Positions 12,643-22,458 of a stretch of DNA of 64,000 nucleotides are shown here, in pieces. The stretch lies in contig JAHHIC010000074.1 of NCBI GenBank assembly GCA_019359035.1, forward strand, positions 186,001-250,000. Direction: 5' to 3'. Origin of the DNA: Scytonematopsis contorta HA4267-MV1. Lineage in GTDB: Bacteria > Cyanobacteriota > Cyanobacteriia > Cyanobacteriales > Nostocaceae. How positions within the stretch are numbered: the first letter of the stretch is position 1; each line of letters begins with the position of its first letter. Made by a program: the position numbers and the translations under genes. The notes beneath the pieces are model-generated. The model made no database searches. It saw only the letters and a program-made list of their open reading frames with translations, and was not told where the DNA came from.

Positions 12643-14015
12643 ATCAAAATCCTTTAGTGTGGATGATTGGATTTAGTACTTTTATTTTATTTATATGTAG
12701 TAGTTTGCGACACCTACTATTCCAATCTTATGCTTATGACCTAGGGATTTTTGACCAAGCTGTTTATTTAATTAGCCAGGGTGAAACACCTTTTTCTACT
12801 ATTCGAGACCTTCATATTTTGGGTGACCATGCTGCTTGGATTTTTTACCCGCTAGGTTTATTGTACAAAATATACCCTACCGTTTATTGGCTGTTTGCTG
12901 TACAAGCAATTTCCTTATCTATCGCTGCTTTACCTGTTTGGAATTTAACTGTGATAGCTGGTTTGTCAGCAAGTCAAGCAGTTACTATGTCGTTGGTATA
13001 TTTGCTTTATCCGTTGATATTTAATGTGAATTTGTTTGACTTTCATCCCGAAGTTATGGCTGTACCTGCTTTATTTGCTGGGATATGGTGTGCAAAGAGG
13101 GGTAAATTTGGATGGTTTGTATTCAATATTATCTTGGTTTTAGGATGTAAAGCAGTACTGTCACTGAATGTAATTGCGATGGGTATCTGGTTATTGATAT
13201 TTGAGAAAAAGCGTTCTTACGGTATTTTTGCTATTATTGCTGGAATTATCTGGTTTGTGATTGCTTCTCGAATTATTATTCCAGTTTTTAGTGGTGGAGA
13301 ACCTGCTGGGGTTTCACTTTTTCGCTATCTTGGTGATTCTGTTCCGGAAATTATGGTAAATTTCTTTTTAAAGCCAGGTTTAGTTTTAGGAAAAGTTTTT
13401 TCGTTTTATACTCTAGAATATTTAATTCTATTATTGTCGCCTGTTATTTGGGGACTTTCACCACATAATTTAATGCCGCTAATAGGTGGGGTTCCAATTT
13501 TGATGTTGAATATTCTTTCGGAAGTTCATTTTCAACGTGATTTAATGCATCAATATTCTTTGCCTATAATACCTTTTATGATGCAAGCTGTGATTGATAA
13601 TTTGGCTGCAGGTAAGGTTTTATTAAGGAAAAATTTGTATATAGTTTTATGGTCTTGTTTGGGCTTTTTGATATTAGCTAAATATGGTTATTTTGGTTCA
13701 TTGTATCTCAAATCTATTGATACTTGGCAGGCTATGAACGAGGCTGTTAAGTTAGTTCAAACATCTGGAAGTGTTTATACTACTTCTGAAATTTCTTCGC
13801 ATTTAACTCATAGGAAAATAATTGAATATACTAATGCTAGCGAGAACCAAGGTAATTTAGATAAGTTTGATTATATATTACTGAACACTAGACATCCTGG
13901 TATAGCAAGTAATCAGGAATTTGCAATGAAACTTGTTAATCAGGCAAAAAACAATAAGTCTTTTAAAGTAAAATATCAAAGAGATAATGTTTATTTATTT
14001 ACTAAAGATGATTAA
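12627..14015 (+). CDS. DUF2079 multi-spanning membrane protein
   Basis: 462 residues with about ten hydrophobic helices. The N-terminal YDLGIFDQAVYLISQG and LGDHAAWIFYPL, then FDFHPEVMAVP, are typical of the DUF2079 family, which is distantly related to the membrane GT-C glycosyltransferases. The short C-terminal soluble part is hydrophilic. As the last gene of a three-gene overlapping operon with a GT2 enzyme and a deacetylase, it is probably the enzyme that moves a polyprenyl-linked sugar across or at the membrane; that role is inferred. Confidence 0.8.
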   Translation: MLNKINQNPLVWMIGFSTFILFICSSLRHLLFQSYAYDLGIFDQAVYLISQGETPFSTIRDLHILGDHAAWIFYPLGLLYKIYPTVYWLFAVQAISLSIAALPVWNLTVIAGLSASQAVTMSLVYLLYPLIFNVNLFDFHPEVMAVPALFAGIWCAKRGKFGWFVFNIILVLGCKAVLSLNVIAMGIWLLIFEKKRSYGIFAIIAGIIWFVIASRIIIPVFSGGEPAGVSLFRYLGDSVPEIMVNFFLKPGLVLGKVFSFYTLEYLILLLSPVIWGLSPHNLMPLIGGVPILMLNILSEVHFQRDLMHQYSLPIIPFMMQAVIDNLAAGKVLLRKNLYIVLWSCLGFLILAKYGYFGSLYLKSIDTWQAMNEAVKLVQTSGSVYTTSEISSHLTHRKIIEYTNASENQGNLDKFDYILLNTRHPGIASNQEFAMKLVNQAKNNKSFKVKYQRDNVYLFTKDD

Positions 14016-14040
14016 TTTTTTTTATTAAAATACTGTTTTT

Positions 14041-14200
14041 ATGAAATTATATGAAATTGCATCAGGTGTTTATACAGGTAATCACCAGCTTACTAACTTA
14101 TCCGAGTATATCAGCATCTGACTTGACAAACGCCTGGTCTTATGAAGAAGTTTATAGCAATGAAATTGAGGCAGCTATTCAGAAACATCAAGAAGCGTAA
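14041..14200 (+). pseudogene. Broken small antitoxin-like gene upstream of a DUF5615 gene
   Basis: An ATG frame reads MKLYEIASGVYTGNHQLTNL and stops at 14121. The frame then resumes at about 14123 as TNAWSYEEVYSNEIEAAIQK and ends in TAA at 14200, one base before the next ATG. Both pieces read as protein, so a frameshift or small deletion around 14120 has broken one gene of about 50-75 codons. Its place directly before a DUF5615 gene fits the antitoxin partner usual in such pairs. Confidence 0.5.
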
Positions 14201-14564
14201 ATGGCACGTTTATATGCTGATGAACAGTTTCCAAGAGAAGCTGTTCTAGCTTTAAGAAATTTAGGTCACGATGTTTTAACGGTTCAGGAAGCTGGAAAGG
14301 CTAACCAAAAAATTCCTTCCTGATGATGAAGTTCTTGCCTTTGCGACGAGTGAGCAAAGTGCAGTTGTGACACTTAATCGATATGATTTTATTCGGCTAC
14401 ATTCTCAGCAACCAACCCATGCAGGTATTATTGTTTGTACGGAAAATTCAGACTTTGCGATGTTAGCAACACGAATTGATGAGGCTATTTTTTCTGTAGA
14501 AACATTAGTAGGAAAATTAATTAGAGTATATAAATCTCCTCCTGTGTCAACAGCCAGAGAATAA
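14201..14564 (+). pseudogene. DUF5615 PIN-like toxin gene disrupted by a 4-bp duplication
   Basis: Frame one reads MARLYADEQFPREAVLALRN...GKANQKIPS and stops. The downstream frame reads DDEVLAFATSEQSAVVTLNR...HAGIIVCTE, the standard continuation of DUF5615 proteins. At 14313-14321 the bases TTCCTTCCTG contain TCCT twice; removing one copy restores an unbroken frame of about 119 residues. The stop codon lies inside the adjacent palindromic repeat. This is a recent loss-of-function change unless translation slips. Confidence 0.82.
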
Positions 14565-14602
14565 ATTCTCTGTCTTAAAGCTAAAGTCCTCTAAAGAGGA
14601 CT
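14555..14602. repeat. Single arm of the TAAA-loop palindromic family (A5)
   Basis: Hairpin 1 CAGAGAATAAATTCTCTG (14555-14572), linker TCTTAAAGCTAA, hairpin 2 AGTCCTCTAAAGAGGACT (14585-14602). No inverted second arm or terminal repeats are present. The stem of hairpin 1 differs from other copies, with matched changes on both sides. The arm provides the stop codon of the DUF5615 pseudogene. Confidence 0.8.
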
Positions 14603-14678
14603 AAGTATATTAGAAGCGTAGCTGATTAATACCCAATCGTACGAATGTTGGTTGGGGTGTATTTAAAGAGAAGTAAAG

Positions 14679-14972
14679 TTAGATTTGTATATTTTCAAAA
14701 TGTTCCACAGTTGGGAATGGTTCATAGAAATGGTGAAGTAGAGCTTTCCATTGTTGATACTCAGGGGAATTGCGAAACCCTACGGTATGGGACTCCAAAT
14801 TTTTCCATCTAACCAGTAACAAGTATTTGCTTTTGATTTCTAAGCATCGGTTCAGTTCGTGAGATAAATATCCATCCATTGAGGAAATAATTTTAGAGGC
14901 TTTTTTGAAACTGGATTCAAATTCGCACTCTAAACCTGGTTTGATATAAAGCATTACCGCTTCCAAAATCAT
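14679..14972 (-). CDS. Antibiotic-biosynthesis-monooxygenase (ABM) fold protein
   Basis: 97 residues, the usual size for a one-domain ABM protein. It has the ferredoxin-like pattern starting ILEAVMLYIKPGLECEFESS, a central HELNRCLE, YLLLVRWKNLESHTVGFRNS and a C-terminal PTVEHF. Relatives degrade quinones, haem or peroxidised small molecules without cofactors, usually as dimers; no substrate can be named. It stands alone between the broken toxin-antitoxin pair and the divergent oxygenase gene. Confidence 0.75.
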   Translation of the reverse strand: MILEAVMLYIKPGLECEFESSFKKASKIISSMDGYLSHELNRCLEIKSKYLLLVRWKNLESHTVGFRNSPEYQQWKALLHHFYEPFPTVEHFENIQI

Positions 14973-15200
14973 ATAAATGCAGCTTTTGATGCTGAGTGTT
15001 GACCCTGTTTTTACTAATTATACTTGATTGATATATGAGATTTTATCTGATTAATTATGCTCAAAACCCTTTCTGAAAGATGTGTACGAGATATAAAATT
15101 TTACTAAATATTAATTTTTATAAATTTTTAATAGATTTTGCTCCTAAAAAATATTAGATTGAAATAAAAGTTTTATTTAGTTATAGAAAAAGCTGGTTTC

Positions 15201-16085
15201 ATGAACACGTTACCTAGAAAAGTTATTAACAGGGTTCTACGAAGTGTATCTGATATGCCCTACATTTATAACACATCCCAGCTTGGTTATCAAACAGCAC
15301 TAGACAAACATAAGTACCATCTACCTGCTGTTTCAAAAAGTGAACTAAATTTGATTGAAAAAATCAAAAATGAAGGAGTTGTAGTAACCACATTAGAAGC
15401 ACTTTCCATCCCTTCTACTCAGGAAATGCTTAGAACTGCAAGGTATCTAATTCCCAAAATTCCCAAGCTTGATACAAAAAAAAAGAATGAGTATGTTGTT
15501 CATGCTAGTCCTCAGCAACTTATGAAGCATTCTGCAATTTTTTTTTGGGGTTTACAGGAACGATTGCTAAATATAGTAGAAAATTATCTGGGTTTACCTG
15601 TTGCTTATCACGGTTCATATTTTCGTCGAGATATAGCTAATCAGGTTCAGCGAAAAACAAGGTTATGGCATAAAGATGTTGAAGACCCTAATTTTCTGAA
15701 AATAATTATTTATTTGCATGATGTTGATGAGAATGGTGGAGCGTTCCAATATATACCAAGAGAGTTGAGTGTAGATGCTTGTAGAACTCTGAAATACAAG
15801 TATGGCCACATTTCAGACAATGTAATGCATAACGCTGCCGATTCATCAATATGGAAAACATGTACTGGTTCTGCGGGTACGGTAATTATTGCTAATACTG
15901 GTGATATCTTGCATCGAGGGAAAATACCTACAACTTCGGATAGATACACAATCTTTTTTGACTATACTTCTAGACAGCCAAAGCTTCCTTTTTACTGTCA
16001 ATCATGTCTGCCTAAAGAAAATTTGCTCACCCTAGCGAAGAATTTGCCTGAGCGTCAGAGGAAATGTGTATTTTGGCAAGATTGA
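15201..16085 (+). CDS. 2-oxoglutarate/Fe(II)-dependent oxygenase, PhyH-like
   Basis: Double-stranded beta-helix hydroxylase-type protein of 294 residues. TRLWHKDVEDPNFLK carries the H-x-D iron ligands, GGAFQYIPRE follows as in phytanoyl-CoA dioxygenases, and GDILHRGKIPTTSDRYTIFF provides the distal His ligand and the 2-oxoglutarate-binding Arg. The C-terminus has extra cysteines (FYCQSCLP). The substrate is unknown. It is preceded by a 228-base AT-rich gap with no other signal and followed 45 bases later by a small conserved gene. Confidence 0.8.
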   Translation: MNTLPRKVINRVLRSVSDMPYIYNTSQLGYQTALDKHKYHLPAVSKSELNLIEKIKNEGVVVTTLEALSIPSTQEMLRTARYLIPKIPKLDTKKKNEYVVHASPQQLMKHSAIFFWGLQERLLNIVENYLGLPVAYHGSYFRRDIANQVQRKTRLWHKDVEDPNFLKIIIYLHDVDENGGAFQYIPRELSVDACRTLKYKYGHISDNVMHNAADSSIWKTCTGSAGTVIIANTGDILHRGKIPTTSDRYTIFFDYTSRQPKLPFYCQSCLPKENLLTLAKNLPERQRKCVFWQD

Positions 16086-16130
16086 TTAGATATAATTAAT
16101 ATTAAGTTATATTTAATTTTTTACCAAAAT

Positions 16131-16385
16131 ATGAAATTACCAGAACTAAGTACACAAGCTATTGACCGTATTGTGGAGATGGCTTGGGAAGACCGAACGA
16201 CGTTTGATGCGATTGAATTACAGTTCGGACTAAAAGAAAAAGAGGTTATTGCTTTGATGCGTCGAGAAATGCAGCCTTCTAGTTTTCGTATGTGGAGAGA
16301 GCGTGTTACTGGACGGAATACTAAGCATCTGAAGAAGAGAGATTTCTTTGAGGGTCGGTTTAAATCGGATAACCAAAAGACTTAG
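16131..16385 (+). CDS. TIGR03643/DUF2805 family small protein
   Basis: 84 residues. The pattern IDRIVEMAWEDRTTFDAIE...FGLKEKEVIALMRREMQPSSFRMWRERV-type is characteristic of this conserved family, which often sits beside oxidoreductase genes. The N-terminal half looks like a helix-turn-helix (DAIELQFGLKEKEVIALMRR), so DNA binding is possible but not known. It lies just downstream of the 2OG oxygenase on the same strand and may be co-transcribed. Confidence 0.8.
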   Translation: MKLPELSTQAIDRIVEMAWEDRTTFDAIELQFGLKEKEVIALMRREMQPSSFRMWRERVTGRNTKHLKKRDFFEGRFKSDNQKT

Positions 16386-16424
16386 TTTGTTGATATTAAG
16401 ATTCCTGTTTTGGTTAAAGATTAG

Positions 16425-16460
16425 AGGGCGGGCAGGGATGCCCACCCCACAAGAGTTTTG
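16425..16460 (+). repeat. Dispersed GGGCGGGCA/TGCCCACCC hairpin repeat
   Basis: GGGCGGGCA and TGCCCACCC pair around a short loop, followed by CCACAAGAGTTTTGT and a T run, so it could terminate the gene before it. Copies occur at 18058, 27695 (reverse), 54703 and 54976, with the same CCACAAGAGTTT tail in most. Confidence 0.8.
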
Positions 16461-16526
16461 TATTTTTTTATGCTAGGGTAGCAAGCAAGATGCTTGCATG
16501 TACGTTGAAGATGAAAAATAGCTAAT

Positions 16527-17915
16527 TTAAGGTCGCACGCTATATAATCCGTACCAATTAATAATTGCTAGCCAGCTAACTGAGAGCAAAGCTGCGATGC
16601 TGAAGGTAAGTCCGGTAAATGGTACTAATAAAGCAAATACGGGTAAGACTGCACCAGCTATGGTACAAATTACAGCAGCAAGACAAGCTCTTTTGTTTGA
16701 ACCTAATCCCCATACTAATATTAACAAAACGAAGGAAATTAAAGTCCAAGCTGATTGGGGATTAATGACACGGCTAAGATAGGTCAAACTTAATAAACAA
16801 GCAAAGAATATACCACCAGCGATTACGATATTTTTTAAGCTCACTGGTAGGGATAAATATAACAATAATATCCACCACAAAAATAAGGCTGGTGCTAATA
16901 ATAAAAGACGGGGAAGAACACCTGTGTTACGAATAGGGTTTGTGTTGGTAAATACTCCAAAAGGATTTTTTACGGAAACATTATCTTCAAATTTCCAAGT
17001 GAATCGCGTACTTTTTCCAATACCTGCTATTTCGTTGGGTACAATACCGCTAGCAAAATCAGCCCCAGGAAAGTTTGCTGTTGCGACCAAGCGGAATTTT
17101 TTTAACAATTGTCCCTCAGCATTATAAACCCAACGTGGACTTCCTTGGGCTTTATATGTGACTCGAAAGTTAGTTTCTTCTCCCGGTTGCAAGCGGAAGG
17201 GAAAGCCGTAGTCACCTGGATTAATTTGTTGCAATGTAGTTCCGTTACGCTCTACTTTGTAGCTGGAAAGCAGAGAGTAACTGTTCGGTGGTGGTGCTTC
17301 AAAGAAAAAATTGTTGATATCTGTAAGTGAGTTGATAACTTTATAATCAGCACTATAGTTTACGTGATATACTGCACGATGATTTTGTACATCTGAGTTT
17401 TGGTCGATGGTTACTTGAATTTGTGAACCAGCTAGGGTCAGGAAACGATTGACTTCTCGTTTATCATTTACTTTGACTGTTTTACCATTAATTTGGTTTG
17501 TGTAACTGTATGCTTCTTGAATAACGTAGCGAATTTGAGGTGGAATTTGTTCTAGTCTATCTCCGGTTACAGTTTCTACTACTTTTGCGACTCTTGCTTG
17601 TTCCCAGTGGTGATAGCGATTGCTTAATGTTGAAGACAGAAAAAATCCAACTACTAGCAAAATTAACACTAGTGTTAAATGTTGCATTCCTCGCAATAGT
17701 TGGGAGTAACGAATTGACCATTGACCAATGAAAATTTCTTGTTCTAACTGGTTGCGACGGAGTGCAAAACTAAGAAGAGCTATTGCAATTCCTAAAGCTA
17801 CAATTAGTAAGAATAATAATACTGAAGCTTTTAATATCTGACTTCCAAATTGAATTAGCTCATCTGGATGAGTCAAGTCGGGTAATCCGGGAATGCCTTT
17901 TGTAGTTTCAGACAT
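16527..17915 (-). CDS. Membrane protein with extracytoplasmic domain, function unknown
   Basis: 462 residues. Two N-terminal transmembrane helices (about 30-55 and 80-95) flank a short loop; a soluble region of about 230 residues follows, then five to six helices from LLLLAPALFLWWILLLYL to the C-terminus. The soluble part has SRWVYN-like beta-rich stretches and probably faces the periplasm. The layout recalls CreD-type inner membrane proteins, but I cannot see enough shared residues to name it. It has 400-base gaps on both flanks and no evident operon partner. Confidence 0.7.
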   Translation of the reverse strand: MSETTKGIPGLPDLTHPDELIQFGSQILKASVLLFLLIVALGIAIALLSFALRRNQLEQEIFIGQWSIRYSQLLRGMQHLTLVLILLVVGFFLSSTLSNRYHHWEQARVAKVVETVTGDRLEQIPPQIRYVIQEAYSYTNQINGKTVKVNDKREVNRFLTLAGSQIQVTIDQNSDVQNHRAVYHVNYSADYKVINSLTDINNFFFEAPPPNSYSLLSSYKVERNGTTLQQINPGDYGFPFRLQPGEETNFRVTYKAQGSPRWVYNAEGQLLKKFRLVATANFPGADFASGIVPNEIAGIGKSTRFTWKFEDNVSVKNPFGVFTNTNPIRNTGVLPRLLLLAPALFLWWILLLYLSLPVSLKNIVIAGGIFFACLLSLTYLSRVINPQSAWTLISFVLLILVWGLGSNKRACLAAVICTIAGAVLPVFALLVPFTGLTFSIAALLSVSWLAIINWYGLYSVRP

Positions 17916-18320
17916 TGGAGAGTTTTTGCGGAGTGTAGAAGCTTCGACAGATAAACTCTTTTAAAAGTTTCTTAAGATAAATATATAAATGCAGTGGCTT
18001 TTGCTTTCAACTTTTGATTTTTGATTGTAGCGGTTTTGAGTTTGGTGAAATATATAAGGGTGGGCATCCTTGCCCACCCCACAAGAGTTTTATTTTTTCT
18101 TTATACCTCACTTGATAGAGAACCTCTGTACAATTTTGTTTATTTTTGACTTTCCCAAGCTTTTATTAAGAAATACTATAGAAACATTTTTTTACAAACT
18201 TTACTCTCATTGTGTATGTTGCTCACGTAAATTTGGGAATACTAAAGGTAAGTTTACAAACTTTCATATACAACTTTTAGCGAATCCCTTATAGTAAATT
18301 AGTACCAAATAGATATCACT
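17916..18320. other. Divergent intergenic region with one hairpin repeat
   Basis: Holds promoters for the membrane protein (leftward) and the LRV protein (rightward). At 18058-18092 is a copy of the GGGTGGGCA/TGCCCACCC hairpin with tail CCACAAGAGTTTTA. The rest is AT-rich and shows nothing I can name. Confidence 0.55.
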
Positions 18321-21300
18321 ATGGAACCTCTTCAGACAGTAAGTGTGTCAGATATTGAAATTTTCGTGTCTGCACCGGAGCGACTGTTGCAGCAGTCGGT
18401 CGCTTTGCAATTAGCGGTTGCAAGTTTCATCAATACACCTCGTAACCTCTTAGAAATTTTGGTTAATAGCCCAGATGAACAGGTAGCAGAAGCTGCTAGT
18501 TTGCATGTAAATTTGGCAGGGGAAATGACGGAGAATCCTCAGCAAGTGGTGGATACAATGCTGCCGGAACGTGATTTGGGTCAAAATGACAGATTAGCCG
18601 TAGAACTATTGAAATTTGCTCCGGTGCCTCCCTGCTTTTTTAGTGAATGGGTGCCAGCAGAACCATTAATTCAGGGTTTGCGTAATCCTCATATGCCGTT
18701 ACGTTACCGCTTGCAGTTGCTGGAAAGACTAGCGAAAGAACCAACACTAGAACCACGGTTGCAGGTGGCTGAGTCATCGGAAACACCGTTAGCTTTGTTG
18801 GAACAACTGGTGGGGGATTTGGAATTACCTGTACGAATGGCAGTAAAATTTAACCCCAATTGCCCACCTTCCTTAATTGAGTTGGTAGAAGGTCAACACG
18901 CTATTGCGTCCGATTGGAATGGTGATAAATCACAATTAGCGATGTTGGGGCAAAGTCCCTGGTCTTGGATACGCCTGACTGTAGCGCAAAATCCAAATAC
19001 ACCGCAAGAGAAGCTGATGCTATTGGCAGAGGATAAGGTATACAAAATTCAGTTAGCAGTGGCTAAAAATCCGGGAACATCAGCAGAAGTTTTGGTTAGG
19101 TTGTCTGAGCATGAGGATACCAAGATACAAGCAGCAGTTGCAGAACATGGAAATATTACGGAGGCATTAATGCATCAAATATTTCCTAGTCAGCAAAAGG
19201 TTATAAAAGAAAGGGACAATTTACCAAGTAGTATTTTAGAACGGTTTTTTAACGAAAGAATTAATGATAAACCTGTTTGGAAAGACCATCTGTTGCGTAT
19301 TTTGTTACTAAATCAAGTTAATACACCAACTTGGATTTTAGCTGAGTTTGCGAATATTGATATAGAAGCACTAAGAGCAGAAAAATTGGAACAAGAAATC
19401 AGAGCCAATTCAACACGTGGAATTTTTGAAAAATGGGTTAGGAGTGATATTTGGTTTTTAATTGATATTGTCAAACATCCACAAGTCTCGGTGGAAATTT
19501 TAAAGAGATTGTCTCAGTATCCTAACCCAGACTTAAAGCTTGCTGTTGCTAAATCTTATCAAATAAATCCTAAATTAAAGTTACAGTTATTGGAAGAATT
19601 AGTGGATTGTCAAGAAGATAATATTCTCATTCAACTAGCTAATGATGTAAATACACCTATTTCTATTTTAGAGAAAATAGCTAAGGGAGAGCAATACCAA
19701 AATAAATTTCAAGTAAAGCTGCGCCATATGTTAAATCAAAAACCAAATGAAGATAATATAGAATCTTTAGCTAATGCGTATATAGATGAAATTCACAAAA
19801 TTCTTGCAAAAAATCAAATTACATTAGATGTAGAAGAATGGCTCACTATTATTGAAAGTTATCAATGGATGACACTACTAGAAAATTATAATTATTTTGG
19901 TCAATTAGAGGAAAGATTTCATAATGATAATGAATTTAGTGAGTTTGTAGTTAAGCAATGGTCTGAATTGTTACCGACTTTATTAGAGCAGAACTTACAA
20001 AAAGTAATTTCTAATGTACTACAGATGTCAGATATGCTTTCACAAGTTATTAAGGGGTGTTGCGAAATTTCTGTTGCATTAGTTGGTAATCCCAATACTC
20101 CTGTCAACTTGCGTGAAGAATTACGTCTTAGGTTGACAAAACCTACAGATAGATTTGGTTCTCGTTTTGATAATTCTGACCTACTAATTGCTTTAGCTTA
20201 CAATTTAGCGATTCCCAGAGCACAACGTATTGAATATTTGCAACAACTGCTTTCATCTGGAAGATGCGTAGAAAGAATAGCTGGTAACCCTAATACCCCA
20301 GAAGAAATTATTAACCAAATCATGACCAAAAAAGGGTCAGGTCGTCAAGCAGTTTCTCGGAATCCAAATGCTCCCAGGAGTGCTTTGGCAGAACTTGCTC
20401 AAGATGATAATAGCACCACCCTTGATTGGGTAGCAGAAAATCCCGCTACCCCGGTTGATATTTTGGTACAACTTACAAGACAATCCGTTTCGGGGGAAAA
20501 AATTGACAGGATGTCATCTATACGTGAGACTGTCATAAAAAATCCTAATTTTCCTCCACTAGAACGATATAGGTTGTTAATTACGATGGAGGATGAAGAA
20601 GAAATAGCAAAAGCAGATGAATTAATGGCACGTCGTTTTCATAGCCTTTATGCTTTAGCACAAGTTCTCGAAAAAGGTAATCAACAAGCGAAAATTACAG
20701 CAGCACGTAGCAAACAAACACCAATAAAAGTATTAGAACAATTGGCAAAAGATGCCAATGAAACTATTCGTTACGTTGTTTTAGAGAACTCGAATTTACC
20801 ACTCAGCAGCTTACTAGATTTAACACAAGATGCGAGCGTAAATATTCGTGCTAGTCTAGCACGTTGGAATAGAAATTTAAAATTACCAACTCAAGTTTTG
20901 GAACGTTTAGTTAATGATGAGTCATCACGAGTGAGGGAACAGGTTGCGGCAAATCCTGATACTCCAGTGGAATTACTAAGAGAGCTTGCAAATGATTTAG
21001 ACTATAACGTTTGTATGGCTGTTGCGCGCAATCAAAATACTCCTATTGATATTGTGGAATATTTGGGAGTCGAAAAAGGAATGGTTAACGTTTATAATCC
21101 AAATACACCACCCAAAGCCTTGGAGAAGGCTGTGGAACTGGCTCTGAAAATGGATTTTCGCGAACGAGATAAAGTATTAGATGACTTGATTAAAGCAAAA
21201 CAAATGCCAGCCAGTGTATTAGCCAAATTAGCAAATTATTCAGTTTCATGGGTTCGCTCATCTGTAGCTGCTCATCCTAATACACCTATTTCAGCTTTAG

Positions 21301-22343
21301 AATCGTTGGTTAATGATGATTATGGTCCTGTTCTTTGGGGGATTGCAAGACGTGCTGATACTCCTCCTCATTTTCTAGAAAAAATCTTCAGAGGCAAAGA
21401 TATAAATAGCCAAGACTGTCAACAAATTTGTATGGCTATTTGTCATCGTCATGATATCCCTCATCTTTTAGAAAAATTAATGGATAGCGAAATACGAGAG
21501 GTTCATCGAGGAATAGCATCTCACCCCAACCTTCCTCAAGCAATTATAGATAAGTTGTTAACAAAATCAGACGAGTCTATTTTAACTTCTCTTGCACTCA
21601 ATAATATTCCCAGCGAAGTTTTGATGCAACTAGCAGAAAATCCAAACCCAAATGTTTGCTGTGCAATCACTAATAATTCTAATATTACGCAGCAACTCTG
21701 GGAAAAACTTGCTCAACATAAGCAGGCTAGTGTTCGTCAGGGAATTGCAGCTAAATCAAATATCCCAGTTAATATTTTGGAAATTTTAGCAACTGATTCA
21801 GACAAACAGGTTCGTGCCAAAGTTGCTAGCAATAATAATAGTTCAGGCGTCGTTTTAGAATTGCTAGCGGAAGACGAAGAGGCATCAGTTCGTACAGGGG
21901 TAGCTAGTAACCACAGTGTTTCGGTAACAATACTTGAACAACTTGCGAAGGACAAAAAAGTTGAAGTACGTCGTGCAGTAGCTCAAAACCCCAATGCTAC
22001 AACATTCATTTGTGAAAGTCTCAGCGATTTAATTGTTAAACCTACCAGCAAACATTCAATCAGCCCTACTTTAAGAGGGCTTAGTCGTCTATATAATGCT
22101 AGTACTGATGATTTACCGACAATTCTTTCAGAATACGCTCAATCTGAAAATGCGTTCGTACGATTAGTGACATTTCTACATTCGCAAACACCAGTAGATA
22201 TCCTTATGCGAGCAGCCCAGTCAGTATCTTGGTTGGAACGCTATGCTGTTGCTGATAATCCTGGAACTTCATTAGAAATTAGGCAGCATTTAACACAAGA
22301 TAGCAATCGTATTGTACGAACTGTTGCGGTAGGGAATTTATAA
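18321..22343 (+). CDS. Giant leucine-rich-repeat-variant (LRV) solenoid protein
   Basis: 1340 residues, almost entirely repeats of about 24 residues with the LRV pattern VAxNPxTPxxxLxxLAxDxxxxVR, e.g. VAQNPNTPQEKLMLLAEDK, VAANPDTPVELLRELANDL and VAQNPNATTFICESLSD. LRV repeats form a right-handed alpha/3-10 solenoid used for protein binding. No catalytic domain, signal peptide or membrane segment is visible, nor the Fe-S cluster Cys motif of the Azotobacter prototype. Two stretches (about 300-560 and 1240-1290) are less regular. It is followed at 115 bases by two NuiA-like paralogues on the same strand, so it may belong with them. The partner is unknown. Confidence 0.85.
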   Translation: MEPLQTVSVSDIEIFVSAPERLLQQSVALQLAVASFINTPRNLLEILVNSPDEQVAEAASLHVNLAGEMTENPQQVVDTMLPERDLGQNDRLAVELLKFAPVPPCFFSEWVPAEPLIQGLRNPHMPLRYRLQLLERLAKEPTLEPRLQVAESSETPLALLEQLVGDLELPVRMAVKFNPNCPPSLIELVEGQHAIASDWNGDKSQLAMLGQSPWSWIRLTVAQNPNTPQEKLMLLAEDKVYKIQLAVAKNPGTSAEVLVRLSEHEDTKIQAAVAEHGNITEALMHQIFPSQQKVIKERDNLPSSILERFFNERINDKPVWKDHLLRILLLNQVNTPTWILAEFANIDIEALRAEKLEQEIRANSTRGIFEKWVRSDIWFLIDIVKHPQVSVEILKRLSQYPNPDLKLAVAKSYQINPKLKLQLLEELVDCQEDNILIQLANDVNTPISILEKIAKGEQYQNKFQVKLRHMLNQKPNEDNIESLANAYIDEIHKILAKNQITLDVEEWLTIIESYQWMTLLENYNYFGQLEERFHNDNEFSEFVVKQWSELLPTLLEQNLQKVISNVLQMSDMLSQVIKGCCEISVALVGNPNTPVNLREELRLRLTKPTDRFGSRFDNSDLLIALAYNLAIPRAQRIEYLQQLLSSGRCVERIAGNPNTPEEIINQIMTKKGSGRQAVSRNPNAPRSALAELAQDDNSTTLDWVAENPATPVDILVQLTRQSVSGEKIDRMSSIRETVIKNPNFPPLERYRLLITMEDEEEIAKADELMARRFHSLYALAQVLEKGNQQAKITAARSKQTPIKVLEQLAKDANETIRYVVLENSNLPLSSLLDLTQDASVNIRASLARWNRNLKLPTQVLERLVNDESSRVREQVAANPDTPVELLRELANDLDYNVCMAVARNQNTPIDIVEYLGVEKGMVNVYNPNTPPKALEKAVELALKMDFRERDKVLDDLIKAKQMPASVLAKLANYSVSWVRSSVAAHPNTPISALESLVNDDYGPVLWGIARRADTPPHFLEKIFRGKDINSQDCQQICMAICHRHDIPHLLEKLMDSEIREVHRGIASHPNLPQAIIDKLLTKSDESILTSLALNNIPSEVLMQLAENPNPNVCCAITNNSNITQQLWEKLAQHKQASVRQGIAAKSNIPVNILEILATDSDKQVRAKVASNNNSSGVVLELLAEDEEASVRTGVASNHSVSVTILEQLAKDKKVEVRRAVAQNPNATTFICESLSDLIVKPTSKHSISPTLRGLSRLYNASTDDLPTILSEYAQSENAFVRLVTFLHSQTPVDILMRAAQSVSWLERYAVADNPGTSLEIRQHLTQDSNRIVRTVAVGNL

Positions 22344-22458
22344 ATCAATTTCCAAAAGTGGTTCTTTAGCTGCACGAATGCCACAACTTTATGTATAATC
22401 GGCAATGTTATTTTTTAGCCAGCCTGCTAACTTATCAATCTAAATTTCAGCTAATTTT

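Noticed and set aside
16527-17915. Naming the membrane protein CreD
   Set aside because: The overall layout is similar, but I could not see CreD-specific residues, so it is left unnamed.
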